A stretch of 35,276 bases of DNA, taken from assembly GCA_030447585.1 (NCBI GenBank), contig JAUJOO010000005.1:1-35276 (forward strand), written 5' to 3'. The position numbers and the translations under genes are program-made. The notes below the pieces were generated by a model. It saw only the letters and a program-made list of their open reading frames with translations, did not search any database and was not told the DNA's origin. This stretch comes from Nocardioidaceae bacterium. GTDB lineage: Bacteria; Actinomycetota; Actinomycetes; Propionibacteriales; Nocardioidaceae. This document shows positions 1 to 7,193 of the stretch, piece by piece. Within the stretch, counting starts at the first letter, position 1. Every line of letters starts with the position of its first letter.

Positions 1-430
1 GGCACCATACCAAGGTGTCGATACAGCCGCGGTCGCGCGACGGGCGGGGCGCGACCGAACACGTGCCTGAGGACGCACGCGGCCGGCGGGTCGAGGTCGA
101 GCACTTCGGTCCGGAGGTGCCCGAACCCGGCCTCGGTAAGCAGGGCCGCCAGATCGTTGGCGTCCGCGCGCCGCAGAGGTGGCTGCGGTGGCACCGGGGC
201 AACGGGGCTGGGAACCCATAGCGATCCGCCCGCCGGGCCGCAATAGCCGGGCGAGCTCGCGTAGCTCGGGCGGTTGGGTCGGGCCCACATGCCGACTGCG
301 TTGACGGCAGGGGCGGCTTGAGCGAACCTACGCCGCGCTTCGCCTCGAACTCCCTCGACAACCCGCAAGCGTCCGCCTGCAAGTCGAACGTCACACGGAC
401 GCCTCCGCTGAGCGGGCCCGTTTCAACGGG
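1..430 (-). pseudogene. Frameshifted remnant of a class I SAM-dependent methyltransferase
   Basis: No single frame is open, but three consecutive minus-strand frames read like one methyltransferase C-terminal half. About 430-283 gives a stretch ending VNAVGMW, which resembles the strand 4 region. About 280-176 gives ELARLLRPGGRIAMGSQPRC, the typical post-motif-III LRPGG hairpin. About 175-1 gives DLAALLTEAGF and then VLDLDPPAACVL, a usual C-terminal strand. At least two frameshifts are therefore needed. The N-terminal SAM-binding glycine motif is not visible, and the left end is cut by the window edge. A run of sequencing errors is the alternative, but the neighbouring GNAT remnants make true decay more likely. 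The family call comes from remembered patterns. Confidence 0.5.
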
Positions 431-434
431 AAGA

Positions 435-653
435 TCACCGCAAGGTGATCCGCATGTGGGCGGGCGGTGCAGCGTCAGGCTTGCCCAGCCGTCTGAGCGG
501 ACCCTCGGCCACGGCTGCGTCGACGTGTGTCTCGTTCCACCACCTGCGGACCTGCTCATCCGCGGCGACGGCGCCGATCAGCGGAGCGTAGTGCGGTCGG
601 ATGTGCGCCTCGCCGAACCGGCAGATTGCCCCCACATCGGTCGTGCCTAGCAT
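435..653 (-). pseudogene. N-terminal fragment of a GNAT-type acetyltransferase
   Basis: The minus frame starts with a possible ATG at 653. It encodes a helix-rich segment with HIRPHYAPLIG and RRWWNETHVDAAVAEG, which looks like the first two helices of actinobacterial GNAT acetyltransferases. In such proteins this is followed by a strand reading roughly VAEADGQVVG. Here that strand is lost: the frame drifts into unrelated residues (PLRRLGKPDAAP) and stops at 435, far short of the 150-170 residues expected. The acetyl-CoA-binding R/Q-x-x-G-x-G/A loop is absent. It abuts the methyltransferase remnant on the same strand, so the two probably decayed together. Family assignment is tentative because only the variable N-terminus remains. 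Confidence 0.4.
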
Positions 654-936
654 CCCGCACGACCGGCTCCGCGCTCGACGTCATCGCATCCTCCCGCAAC
701 GCACATCCCCAATCTCGCACTGGCAGGCTACGACGCAGCGATCCAACTGCGGCCAGCGCGAATACCAGCGAGGACCAGGCCTGCACCCGCCATTCGCCCT
801 CGACAACCGTCGGCTTATGCCGCGTCCGCTCGTTCGACGGAGCGGCGGAGGTGCGTCAGTTCGCCGCCTGCTCAACTACCAGCGCGGAAGGACGAGACGG
901 TTCGCCTCGCCTGGCAGAGCACTCGTACGGCATGGT

Positions 937-1809
937 GTGGCTGTGGCAGCGGCTGAGTATGTAGTTGTTGGGTCTGTCCAGCGGGTCGAGGCATGGAGCA
1001 CGATCCGGCTGCCGTTCGAGCCCAAGGGTTGGCTTCTGGACTACCGGAATGAACTTCGAACCGCGCTGCGCGCGATGAGGACAGCCCAGGCAAGCGTCCT
1101 GCTTGCCGAGTACGCCACACCGGATGTCGAATTCGCCGATCTGGAGAACGTGCTTCTGTACAACGTTGGTAGCGGCGCCTACTCACACCTCACCCGCCGG
1201 GGACTGATCTGCCGACGAGTTCGGAGTTGGGACGGGCTTCACCGGGTGAGGTACACGTTGACCGAGCGCACGGATTGGCCGGAGTTCACTGGCCCGCTCC
1301 TCGCAACTGCCCGGCTCGCGCAGACTATTCGAAGACAGACGGCTCTGGCGTGGTGGTCGGCCTTCCGCCAAAGCCTGAGGGTTCAGGCCAGCTCTCCGTA
1401 CAGCGGCCAGTTCGCGGTCACCGTAGATTTTGGCCTGGGCTGGCATGGGGGCGATTTGTCATCGAAACTCAAGGCACTCCTTGATGGGCTCGTCTCCGCA
1501 CTGCACGTCCACGACGGGTCGAATCGTGAACACGTCACCAAAGCACTCGAAGCAGCCGGAGACGGCGATCGGTTGTGGAGCATGCTGAACTGCCCGGCCC
1601 TGGCGATCTTGGGTCAGCGACGGTTGGTTCGCGCGCACGGGCCAGGCATCGCATGGAACCCCGCCGACGAACTTTGCGCGTCATTCAGGCTGTTCCCCGG
1701 GCACCATCCAGAGGCCCTCGCTGTAAACGTGCGCGCGATCGAGCCCGCCAACGTCACGTCGACTGATACACCCAGACGCATGGGTGATAGCCGAGGCAAT
1801 TGGGTTTAA
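937..1809 (+). CDS. Hypothetical protein, possibly with a RusA-like C-terminal part
   Basis: I do not recognise this protein by name. The frame is open from 601, but the part before about 937 is Arg-rich and overlaps the GNAT remnant. The credible protein therefore starts at a GTG near 937 or 943, and the start is uncertain. From residue 13 onward composition is normal: WSTIRLPFEPKGWLLDYRNEL, a helical stretch, then a winged-helix-like part (LLYNVGSGAYSHLTRRGL). The last third has AVTVDFGL followed by GDLSSKLKALLDGL and an ALHVHDG segment. This pattern weakly recalls the metal-binding helix of RusA-type Holliday-junction resolvases (D-x-D-N-x-x-K-x-x-x-D). The Asn is missing, so the resemblance is only a hypothesis. 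No partner genes are adjacent. Confidence 0.6.
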   Translation: MAVAAAEYVVVGSVQRVEAWSTIRLPFEPKGWLLDYRNELRTALRAMRTAQASVLLAEYATPDVEFADLENVLLYNVGSGAYSHLTRRGLICRRVRSWDGLHRVRYTLTERTDWPEFTGPLLATARLAQTIRRQTALAWWSAFRQSLRVQASSPYSGQFAVTVDFGLGWHGGDLSSKLKALLDGLVSALHVHDGSNREHVTKALEAAGDGDRLWSMLNCPALAILGQRRLVRAHGPGIAWNPADELCASFRLFPGHHPEALAVNVRAIEPANVTSTDTPRRMGDSRGNWV

Positions 1810-2065
1810 TCGGCTGCGTCTTACCGCCGCGACGCGGCTGTCTTCAAGAGGCGGCTCCAGCGTCGGTGCAGGTAGGTGCCTCGCCTCAACCGCAGCGACG
1901 CACGTCGCCCGTGAAGGCGTCCCTCTGGGGGCTCGCCTGAGCCGCAGAAGCATGAAGGCCGGGGAAGGGCGATGGCAGACAGGGCCCTAGCCTCTAGATG
2001 CCAACGCAAAACAAACCCCAAGTTGTACTTGCGCGAGCGCACCAAGCGGACCGAGCCTGTCTGGT

Positions 2066-2326
2066 ATGACGGATTTCGAAGCCGTATGGGCAAGGATCCG
2101 CGGATGCGCCGGACAGGAGTTCAAGACTGTGAGGGGCTTGCCGTTTACCTACGCGTTCTCTGGGGACTACTTGCAGCCAAGTCGAACTAACGTCGAGCTG
2201 CCGAAGGGACATTTTCGGAAAGCCTACGACCTGATGCCGATCAGAGGTCCCGGCGACATCAACCGCTTGGTGATAGGCCCGGCCTACATCTTCGCGATTC
2301 TGACGGACGAGCGCGTCAGGTCCTGA
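2066..2326 (+). CDS. Small conserved hypothetical protein (86 aa)
   Basis: This compact soluble protein begins MTDFEAVWARI and contains AGQEFKTVRGLPFTY, then LPKGHFRKAYDLMPI and GPAYIFAILTDERV. The layout (short helix, 'F.T..G..F.Y' strand, a charged loop, a GP-hinge and a last strand) is one I have seen in many bacterial genomes as a stand-alone conserved protein of unknown function. It often sits near mobile or defence genes. There is no signal peptide, membrane segment or obvious catalytic motif. No clear Shine-Dalgarno precedes the ATG; upstream bases read gcctgtctggt. It lies alone, about 250 bp after the preceding gene and 160 bp before the DinB gene. Confidence 0.72.
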   Translation: MTDFEAVWARIRGCAGQEFKTVRGLPFTYAFSGDYLQPSRTNVELPKGHFRKAYDLMPIRGPGDINRLVIGPAYIFAILTDERVRS

Positions 2327-2484
2327 CCCAGCGGTGCGGCAGACTCACGCGCAACCTCGGGTCACCTCCGGGACCCGCTGCGGTCGCGACCAGGTTGGGA
2401 GCGAACTGGCGCGGGGCTAGCAAGCTTCGTACCAACAGCGTGCGCAACCTCGGTCTCCCCGGGGTCGCTGGATGAGGAGACAGC

Positions 2485-3279
2485 ATGGCAACCTTCACCC
2501 GATCCGACGAACTGCAGGGAGCGGAGTTCGTCGACGCGGACCTGCGTGGCGCCCGGTTCGTCGGGGCTGACCTATCCGGCGTCGTGATGCGCGGGGTCGA
2601 CGTGGCGGGGGCGGACATCGACGCACCGTGGCTCTTGGACGGCGAGAGCTGCTTGCGCGTCAACGGCGTCGACGTGGCTCCACTCGTGGAGGCCGAGCTC
2701 AACCGCCGCTTCCCCGGCCGCGCCGATCGGCGTGCTGAAGATCCAGATGGCCTGCGCGCGGCCTGGGCCGTGCTCGAGCGCACGTGGGCGGCCACGGTCG
2801 AGCGCGTCGCGGCGATGCCGGCTGGCACGGTCGACGTTTCGGTGGACGGCGAGTGGTCGTTTTCGCAGACGCTGCGGCACCTGGTCATGGCCACGGACGT
2901 GTGGCTGGGCCGGGCGATCCTGGAGATCGAACAGCCGTTCCACCCCATCGGTCAACCGAATGTCGAGTACGAGACCGACGGTCACGACATGTCGATCTTC
3001 ACGACGGTCACACCGTCGTACGCCGAGGTGCTCGAGGTCCGGGCGGGTCGCGTCGCCATGGTGCGCGACTTCCTTGCCACCGTCACACCGGACGACCTAG
3101 CCGCCACGCGCCTGAACCCCTGGGCTCCCGAGCACCCGGAGACCACCCTCTCGTGCCTGCACACGATCCTCGAGGAAGAGTGGGAGCATCACCGCTACGC
3201 CGTGCGCGACCTCGACGCGATCGAGGCGAAGTCCGGCGAACAAGCCGGTGACCTCGCAGCGCGCCCCGATCCGAGTTGA
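2485..3279 (+). CDS. Pentapeptide-repeat/DinB-like fusion protein
   Basis: This 264-residue protein has two parts. Residues about 10-45 form seven or so pentapeptide-like units (AEFVD, ADLRG, ARFVG, ADLSG, VVMRG, ADI), enough for one or two turns of a right-handed beta helix. Residues about 85-245 match the DinB_2 four-helix metalloenzyme fold. They include a WSFSQTLRHLVMATDVWLGRA helix with a putative metal-binding His, and a late helix LEEEWEHHRYAVRDLD with further His residues. DinB-fold proteins include thiol-dependent transferases and many uncharacterised stress proteins. The start is fixed by a good ribosome binding site (tgaggaga, about 5 bases upstream of ATG). It stands alone upstream of a dead GNAT gene. 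The specific reaction is unknown. Confidence 0.85.
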   Translation: MATFTRSDELQGAEFVDADLRGARFVGADLSGVVMRGVDVAGADIDAPWLLDGESCLRVNGVDVAPLVEAELNRRFPGRADRRAEDPDGLRAAWAVLERTWAATVERVAAMPAGTVDVSVDGEWSFSQTLRHLVMATDVWLGRAILEIEQPFHPIGQPNVEYETDGHDMSIFTTVTPSYAEVLEVRAGRVAMVRDFLATVTPDDLAATRLNPWAPEHPETTLSCLHTILEEEWEHHRYAVRDLDAIEAKSGEQAGDLAARPDPS

Positions 3280-3383
3280 GGGACCTAGCGGAAGGTGGTT
3301 CACATCGCCGCGACATCGCCTGAGCGATGGCCGGCCATAACGACGTAACGTGACACCGTCGCGATCGACCGAAGGAGACTCAG

Positions 3384-3930
3384 TTGAGCGAGTCCGTGGT
3401 CAGACCGCTGGAGCCAGACACGTGGGATGGGTTCGCGGGGCTGGTGGAGCGGCACAACGGCGTCTTCGGTGGCTGCTGGTGCACGTGATTCCACACCATG
3501 AGCGCCGAGAAGGAACGCACGTATGAGGCGAACCGGTCCCTGAAGCGACGCCTGGTCGACGAACGGCGGGCTCACGCAGCGTTGGTGTACGACGGTGACG
3601 AGGCGGTGGCGTGGTGCGAGTACGGATGCCCGGCGGAGCTGCCTAACATCTATCACCGCAAGCAGTACGAAGCCGAGCTCGACGTCCTGCCCGACTATCG
3701 GATCACGTGCATCTTCGTCGACAAGCGCTACCGGCGCCAGGGCTTGTCGGAGTTAGCACTCCAAGGTGCCCTTGACCTGATAGCGGCGGCAGGGGTGGCG
3801 TCGTGGAGGGGTATCCGCACGACACGGGCGGTAACGGCGCGTCGCCGCTAGTGTCCCTGGTGCCGGGTGGAAGACTCGTCTGCGAAGTCGGTTGGCCGCG
3901 AACCACCCTGGCTATCATCAGCGCCACATA
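3384..3930 (+). pseudogene. GNAT acetyltransferase gene with in-frame TGA and a 3' frameshift
   Basis: Translation from TTG 3384, behind a gaaggaga ribosome binding site, gives SESVVRPLEPDTWDGFAGLVERHNGVFGGCWCT. It then meets TGA at 3486-3488 and continues FHTMSAEKERTYEANRSLKRRLV. In the family as I remember it, the stop position is Trp (CWCTWFHT), so one TGG-to-TGA change explains it. Downstream the frame keeps family features through IYHRKQYEAELD and the acetyl-CoA loop VDKRYRRQGLSELAL. Near 3797 the family continuation (VEGYPHDTGG) moves to another frame, where the C-terminus is unrecognisable. A nonsense mutation plus at least one frameshift makes a functional product unlikely. An internal restart at ATG 3498 would lack the first strand and helix. 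Confidence 0.75.
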
Positions 3931-3991
3931 TCACGTCCTAGGCGGATCCAGAACCCAGAGCGTCCGGAGTGGTCGTGTTTGGCAGTTTGAG

Positions 3992-4687
3992 TCAGAGAGC
4001 CCAACGTTCTGGCAGTCCAGGGACCGGCCAGGCTGGGTCGGGTTGGAAGTTCTCCCATCCGTCGCAGAACGGCGGTCCCCAGTCGGCGACTATGGCCTCG
4101 GCCTCGGCAGCTTCTGCCTCGATTGCAGCCGCGGTGGCGGCGTCGTATCTGCCTTGCGCGACGGCGAGCGCGAGTTCGTCCTCATCTTTGCGGGTCATGG
4201 TGCGGTCCGGTTCGATCTCGAGATCGAGCACGTGGTCACGGGTGTACACCGCGTGTTCGTCACGGGCGTGCGGATCCTCCAGGTTCACATACCAGCCCGC
4301 GAACTCGCGGGTGTGCTCGGTGAAGAAGACCCACACGGACCACGGTCGGCCGGTGGGCGCTATCCGGAGGATGTCGTAGTAGGCGTGCACGCCGATGTCT
4401 TGCACCGTCTCGGCGGTGAACAGCGTGCTTTTGTCGTCACGCTTTCCCAGCCCGTCGGCGCGCGCCACGCGCAGCACCGGCGTACCGGCTGCCAGCCATG
4501 CGACCAGGGCGTCGGCGTCGTCTCGCACGACCGTCACCGGTTCGGCAAAGTGCGGCACAGAGGGACAGCCGTCGTTGGTGACCGGGGCACCAGCAGCGAG
4601 TGCCCCGTCGCCGGACCGCCACATGATCTGAGTGCCGGTGGGCCAGTACGGTGGGCTGCCCGAGGGCCTGCGCTGGCTCTCGCTCAC
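3992..4687 (-). CDS. DUF402 domain protein (FomD/Ntdp-like putative nucleotide phosphatase)
   Basis: The 231-residue product matches the DUF402 layout. It has an N-terminal YWPTGTQIMWR strand, a VTVVRDDADALVAWLAAGTPVL segment, and the core YYDILRIAP with a WVFFTEHTREFAGWYVNLEDP block. It then has a D-x-x-L-D-L-x-I-x-P stretch (VLDLEIEPDRT) followed by KDEDEL. The acidic residues there bind divalent metal in characterised members such as Streptomyces FomD and Staphylococcus Ntdp, which hydrolyse nucleotide conjugates or diphosphates. The C-terminus, PPFCDGWENFQPDP with WPVPGLPERW, is typical of the actinobacterial branch. The GTG at 4687 is chosen because the family N-terminus needs the YWPTGT strand. 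It diverges from the VOC gene across about 270 bp. Confidence 0.85.
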   Translation of the reverse strand: MSESQRRPSGSPPYWPTGTQIMWRSGDGALAAGAPVTNDGCPSVPHFAEPVTVVRDDADALVAWLAAGTPVLRVARADGLGKRDDKSTLFTAETVQDIGVHAYYDILRIAPTGRPWSVWVFFTEHTREFAGWYVNLEDPHARDEHAVYTRDHVLDLEIEPDRTMTRKDEDELALAVAQGRYDAATAAAIEAEAAEAEAIVADWGPPFCDGWENFQPDPAWPVPGLPERWAL

Positions 4688-4955
4688 GAACGTTGACTAT
4701 AGGCGCTGTGCCTCAAGTGCCGCAGGGTCGGCAGAAGCGCGACTGGACGACCCAAACGCTCTGGCATGCAGCGATCCGTGTGGCCCACTCGCGCGCGCGC
4801 AGACCCGCGTCTCTGCGCCGCGATCAGGCGGCTGCGTTCCCATGTATTCGCGTTGCGTCGCAGGTCCCGAGCGCCTTAGCGTTGCTTTCCTCGAAGGCAG
4901 GGAGGACGTGCCCTGTCTGCGCTATGAGTCAGCAGGTTGGAGGGTGCGGAGCGAA

Positions 4956-5678
4956 ATGGCTTCTCATCTCTTCGCGCTCTGCTTCGATGCAAACGACGCG
5001 GTCGGTCTCGCGCGCTTCTGGGCCGGCGTCCTGGGCTGGGAGATGGTCGACGAGCCCTCCGACGTCGTCACGCTGCTGCCGAGCGACGACACCGGGTTCC
5101 AGATCGATTTTGCTTCGACCCAGGACCAGAAGACCGGCCCGAACCAGATGCACTTCGACCTGACGAGCACCTCCCTCGAGGACCAGCAGCAGACGGTGGC
5201 CAGGTCGCTCGGACTCGGCGCCCGCCACATCGACATCGGTCAACGCCCGGAGGAACATCATGTGGTGCTCGCCGATCCTGAGGGCAATGAGTTCTGCGTC
5301 ATCGAGCCGGGCAACAACTTCCTCGCTGACTGCGGGTTCATCGGAGCGCTTGCCTGCGACGGCTCGCAGGAGGTCGGGTACTTCTGGAGCGAAGCGCTGG
5401 GCTGGCCGCTGGTCTGGGACCAGGACCAAGAGACCGCGATCCGCTCGCCGCACGGCGGTCCGAAGATCACATGGGGCGGTCCGCCGGTGGCGCCGAAGAC
5501 CGGGAAGAACCGGCTGCATTTCGACCTCGCCCCACCTGTTGACGGTGATCAGCAAGTGGAGGTCGACCGTCTCGTCTCGCTCGGGGCGACCCGCATCGAC
5601 ATCGGCCAGGGCGAGGTCAGCTGGGTGGTGATGGCCGATCCCGACGGCAATGAGTTCTGTGTGCTGACCCCCCGATAG
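4956..5678 (+). CDS. Two-domain VOC (glyoxalase-like) protein
   Basis: The 240-residue product contains two tandem VOC half-barrels of about 120 residues. The first runs from FALCFDANDAVGLARFWAGVLGW to VLADPEGNEFCVIEPG. The second runs from GALACDGSQEVGYFWSEALGW to VMADPDGNEFCVLTPR. Both end in the DP-(E/D)-GNEFCV signature of the Glyoxalase_6-like subgroup. The second copy keeps the LHFDL strand, as does the first (MHFDL). The enzyme activity is not predictable: relatives range from resistance proteins to isomerases. The ATG at 4956 follows a gcggagcga ribosome binding site, whereas the open frame extends upstream to 4632 with no family content. The 268-bp space to the divergent DUF402 gene holds nothing else I can support. 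Confidence 0.87.
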   Translation: MASHLFALCFDANDAVGLARFWAGVLGWEMVDEPSDVVTLLPSDDTGFQIDFASTQDQKTGPNQMHFDLTSTSLEDQQQTVARSLGLGARHIDIGQRPEEHHVVLADPEGNEFCVIEPGNNFLADCGFIGALACDGSQEVGYFWSEALGWPLVWDQDQETAIRSPHGGPKITWGGPPVAPKTGKNRLHFDLAPPVDGDQQVEVDRLVSLGATRIDIGQGEVSWVVMADPDGNEFCVLTPR

Positions 5679-6027
5679 CACGACCGGGTCGGAGTGGGTG
5701 TCGACCCCTGCAGGTGGCGATCGTCGGCTAGCAGAGAGCACCATGATGACGGTCGTGACCGAAGAGCCAGCGCCAAGGAAGCAATGCGATCGTGGATCAG
5801 GTCCGCAGGCGGAGCGCGGAGGCTGACGACGTGGTGGTCGTCACCGCCGACGGGTGCTGCGTGAACGAGTGGCGGCGGCCGGCGGCTCTCAGTCGGCCCC
5901 TCGTGGCTCCTTACTCGAACCTCCTGACCGGTCCTCCTGACCGGTCCTCGTGAGGCTTTCTGGCGCAAGGCGTCATACCCGCCGCGTGACGGTCCCAGAG
6001 ATCGCCAAGGGTGCTCCGGGCTCATCT
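5679..6027. other. Convergent intergenic region without a supported gene
   Basis: This 349-bp gap separates the 3' ends of the VOC gene and the PCD-VOC gene. A plus-strand frame from about 5789 (DQVRRRSAEADDVVVVTADG, ending at 5952) looks gene-like for some 50 codons. It has no proper start or recognised family, so it may be a decayed tail. A 13-bp tandem repeat lies inside it. I see no clear terminator hairpin. Confidence 0.35.
5920..5945. repeat. 13-bp tandem duplication
   Basis: The unit cctcctgaccggt occurs twice back to back (5920-5932 and 5933-5945), followed by a partial third start (cctcgtga). It lies in non-coding DNA and looks like a simple slippage duplication. Confidence 0.8.
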
Positions 6028-6753
6028 CTACGCGCTCGCCGGCTGCTGCTCGCGCGCGGTAGCGGGTTGGAACGTGCCCACACAGGCTTTGTTTCCGTCT
6101 GGGTCCGCGATGACGGTGGTCCCAGGCGCCCTACCGTCGTCGACGATCACGGCCCCGGCGGCCACTGCGTCGGCGATGCGTTGCTCGGCAACGTCGTACG
6201 GGAGCTGGACATCGATGTGGAACCTCTGACGCGGTGTCGGGTGAGGATCGGTTTCCTGGAACCACAGGATCGGCACCCGGCGCGTGGCGTCGCGCACGTC
6301 ATCGCCGATGGTGCCACGACCCTGCGCCTCGGTGCCGCCGGTCAGCAGCGCCGCCCACACCGGTGCCAGGGCGGCGGCGTTCGCGGTGTCGAGCGCCAGC
6401 TCGATGGTGATAATCGATCGCGGATCTGCGGAGATCGACTGCTCGGCGGCGATCTCACTGATCCGGCGGGCCAGGTCGACGTCTTGTTGGGTCACCCACT
6501 CGACCTGGTGTTCGGTGCCCCCGTCGTCGCGGTAGATGGCGTCGTCGCTGAGCAGCTTCACGTCTACATAACCCGTGCCCATCCGAACCTCGGGATGGTG
6601 CCCGGCGGCTTCGCCCGCTTCGCCGATGGCGGAGAGGAAACGGACACCTGCGCGGAAGTCGCGGATGACGAATCGGGCATGCAGACCCTGGCCGAGCTTG
6701 CGCCAGTCCGTAAGGGCGGCCGCGGTGATCTGCTCTCCGCTGAGCATGTCCAT
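6028..6753 (-). CDS. Pterin-4a-carbinolamine dehydratase/VOC fusion protein
   Basis: Residues 1-100 match pterin-4a-carbinolamine dehydratase (PCD/DCoH), which dehydrates 4a-hydroxytetrahydrobiopterin. They contain LSGEQI, a TDWRKLG strand, FVIRDFRAGVRFLSAIGEAGE, and E-x-x-x-HHPE with the paired His at 52-53, then VTQQDVDLARRI. The third catalytic-type His, expected in an S-H-D motif after the GYVDVKL strand, is Asp here (SDDA, residue 70; codon gac). Residues about 110-241 form a VOC domain of the Glyoxalase_6 type ending VIADPDGNKACVGTFQ. The fusion is common in actinobacteria, so the second domain may bind a pterin-like ligand. ATG 6753 is preferred over GTG 6762 because aggag lies 10 bases before it. 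With His changed, dehydratase activity could be reduced. Confidence 0.85.
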   Translation of the reverse strand: MDMLSGEQITAAALTDWRKLGQGLHARFVIRDFRAGVRFLSAIGEAGEAAGHHPEVRMGTGYVDVKLLSDDAIYRDDGGTEHQVEWVTQQDVDLARRISEIAAEQSISADPRSIITIELALDTANAAALAPVWAALLTGGTEAQGRGTIGDDVRDATRRVPILWFQETDPHPTPRQRFHIDVQLPYDVAEQRIADAVAAGAVIVDDGRAPGTTVIADPDGNKACVGTFQPATAREQQPASA

Positions 6754-7193
6754 GGTGTGCACTCTCCTGTCTGCGGACGGTACGTCGACGGTACCCCCGA
6801 CTCCGGACGAAAGGCTTCCGGAAGAGAGCTGGCAGCAAACGCTTTGGCTAGTCGGCTATGGGGCTTGGATGTTCCTCCGGTCCAGCTCGCTGCCGTTTCG
6901 TACCTGGCGTGGGACTCCGGACCTGTGCGGCGGAAGCCGACCTGGCGGGCGGTGGCCCTCTAGGTTGCGCTGCCACACCGCCATCCGAAGCGGGATCATC
7001 ACCAGGTCGCTCTCCCGCCCGCCGCACAGCCGACCGGCGTACGCCGCGCCGCGACGGCGATCATTGCCAGCCTTCTGCTCGCCGCGCTTACCGGGTGCGG
7101 TGACCCTTATGATGACGGTGGAGGTGGCGGCGGTTACGTCGTCGCTAGCCAGGTCGCGAACCGCTAGCCACATTTGCCAGTACGGAGGACTCT
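6754..7193. other. Divergent intergenic region with a decayed small frame
   Basis: This 440-bp space separates the divergent PCD-VOC and aldo/keto reductase genes and should hold both promoters, though I cannot point to convincing -35/-10 pairs. A plus-strand stretch around 6770-6910 (LSADGTSTVPPTPDERLP, then VGYGAWMFLRSS) reads openly but is unrecognised. The last 130 bp carry the lipoprotein-like frame listed separately. Confidence 0.4.
7039..7167 (+). pseudogene. Short lipoprotein-like frame lacking a start codon
   Basis: In the frame ending TAG 7165-7167, codons from 7039 read VRRAATAIIASLLLAALTGC. This is a textbook lipoprotein signal: two Arg, a hydrophobic core and a lipobox LTGC. It is followed by GDPYDDGGGGGGYVVASQVANR. 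Between the upstream stop at 6961 and the lipobox there is no ATG, GTG or TTG. The natural start position holds GTA (7039), so a single GTG-to-GTA change could have silenced it. A non-standard start cannot be excluded. It lies 26 bp upstream of the aldo/keto reductase on the same strand, where it could have been a leader gene. Confidence 0.4.

Noticed and set aside
435-653. Plus-strand frame 318-650 as a gene
   Set aside because: It mirrors the GNAT-like minus-strand fragment and has no family features.
3486-3488. TGA as selenocysteine or recoded stop in the GNAT gene
   Set aside because: The family residue is Trp, no SECIS-like element was recognised, and a second frameshift exists downstream.
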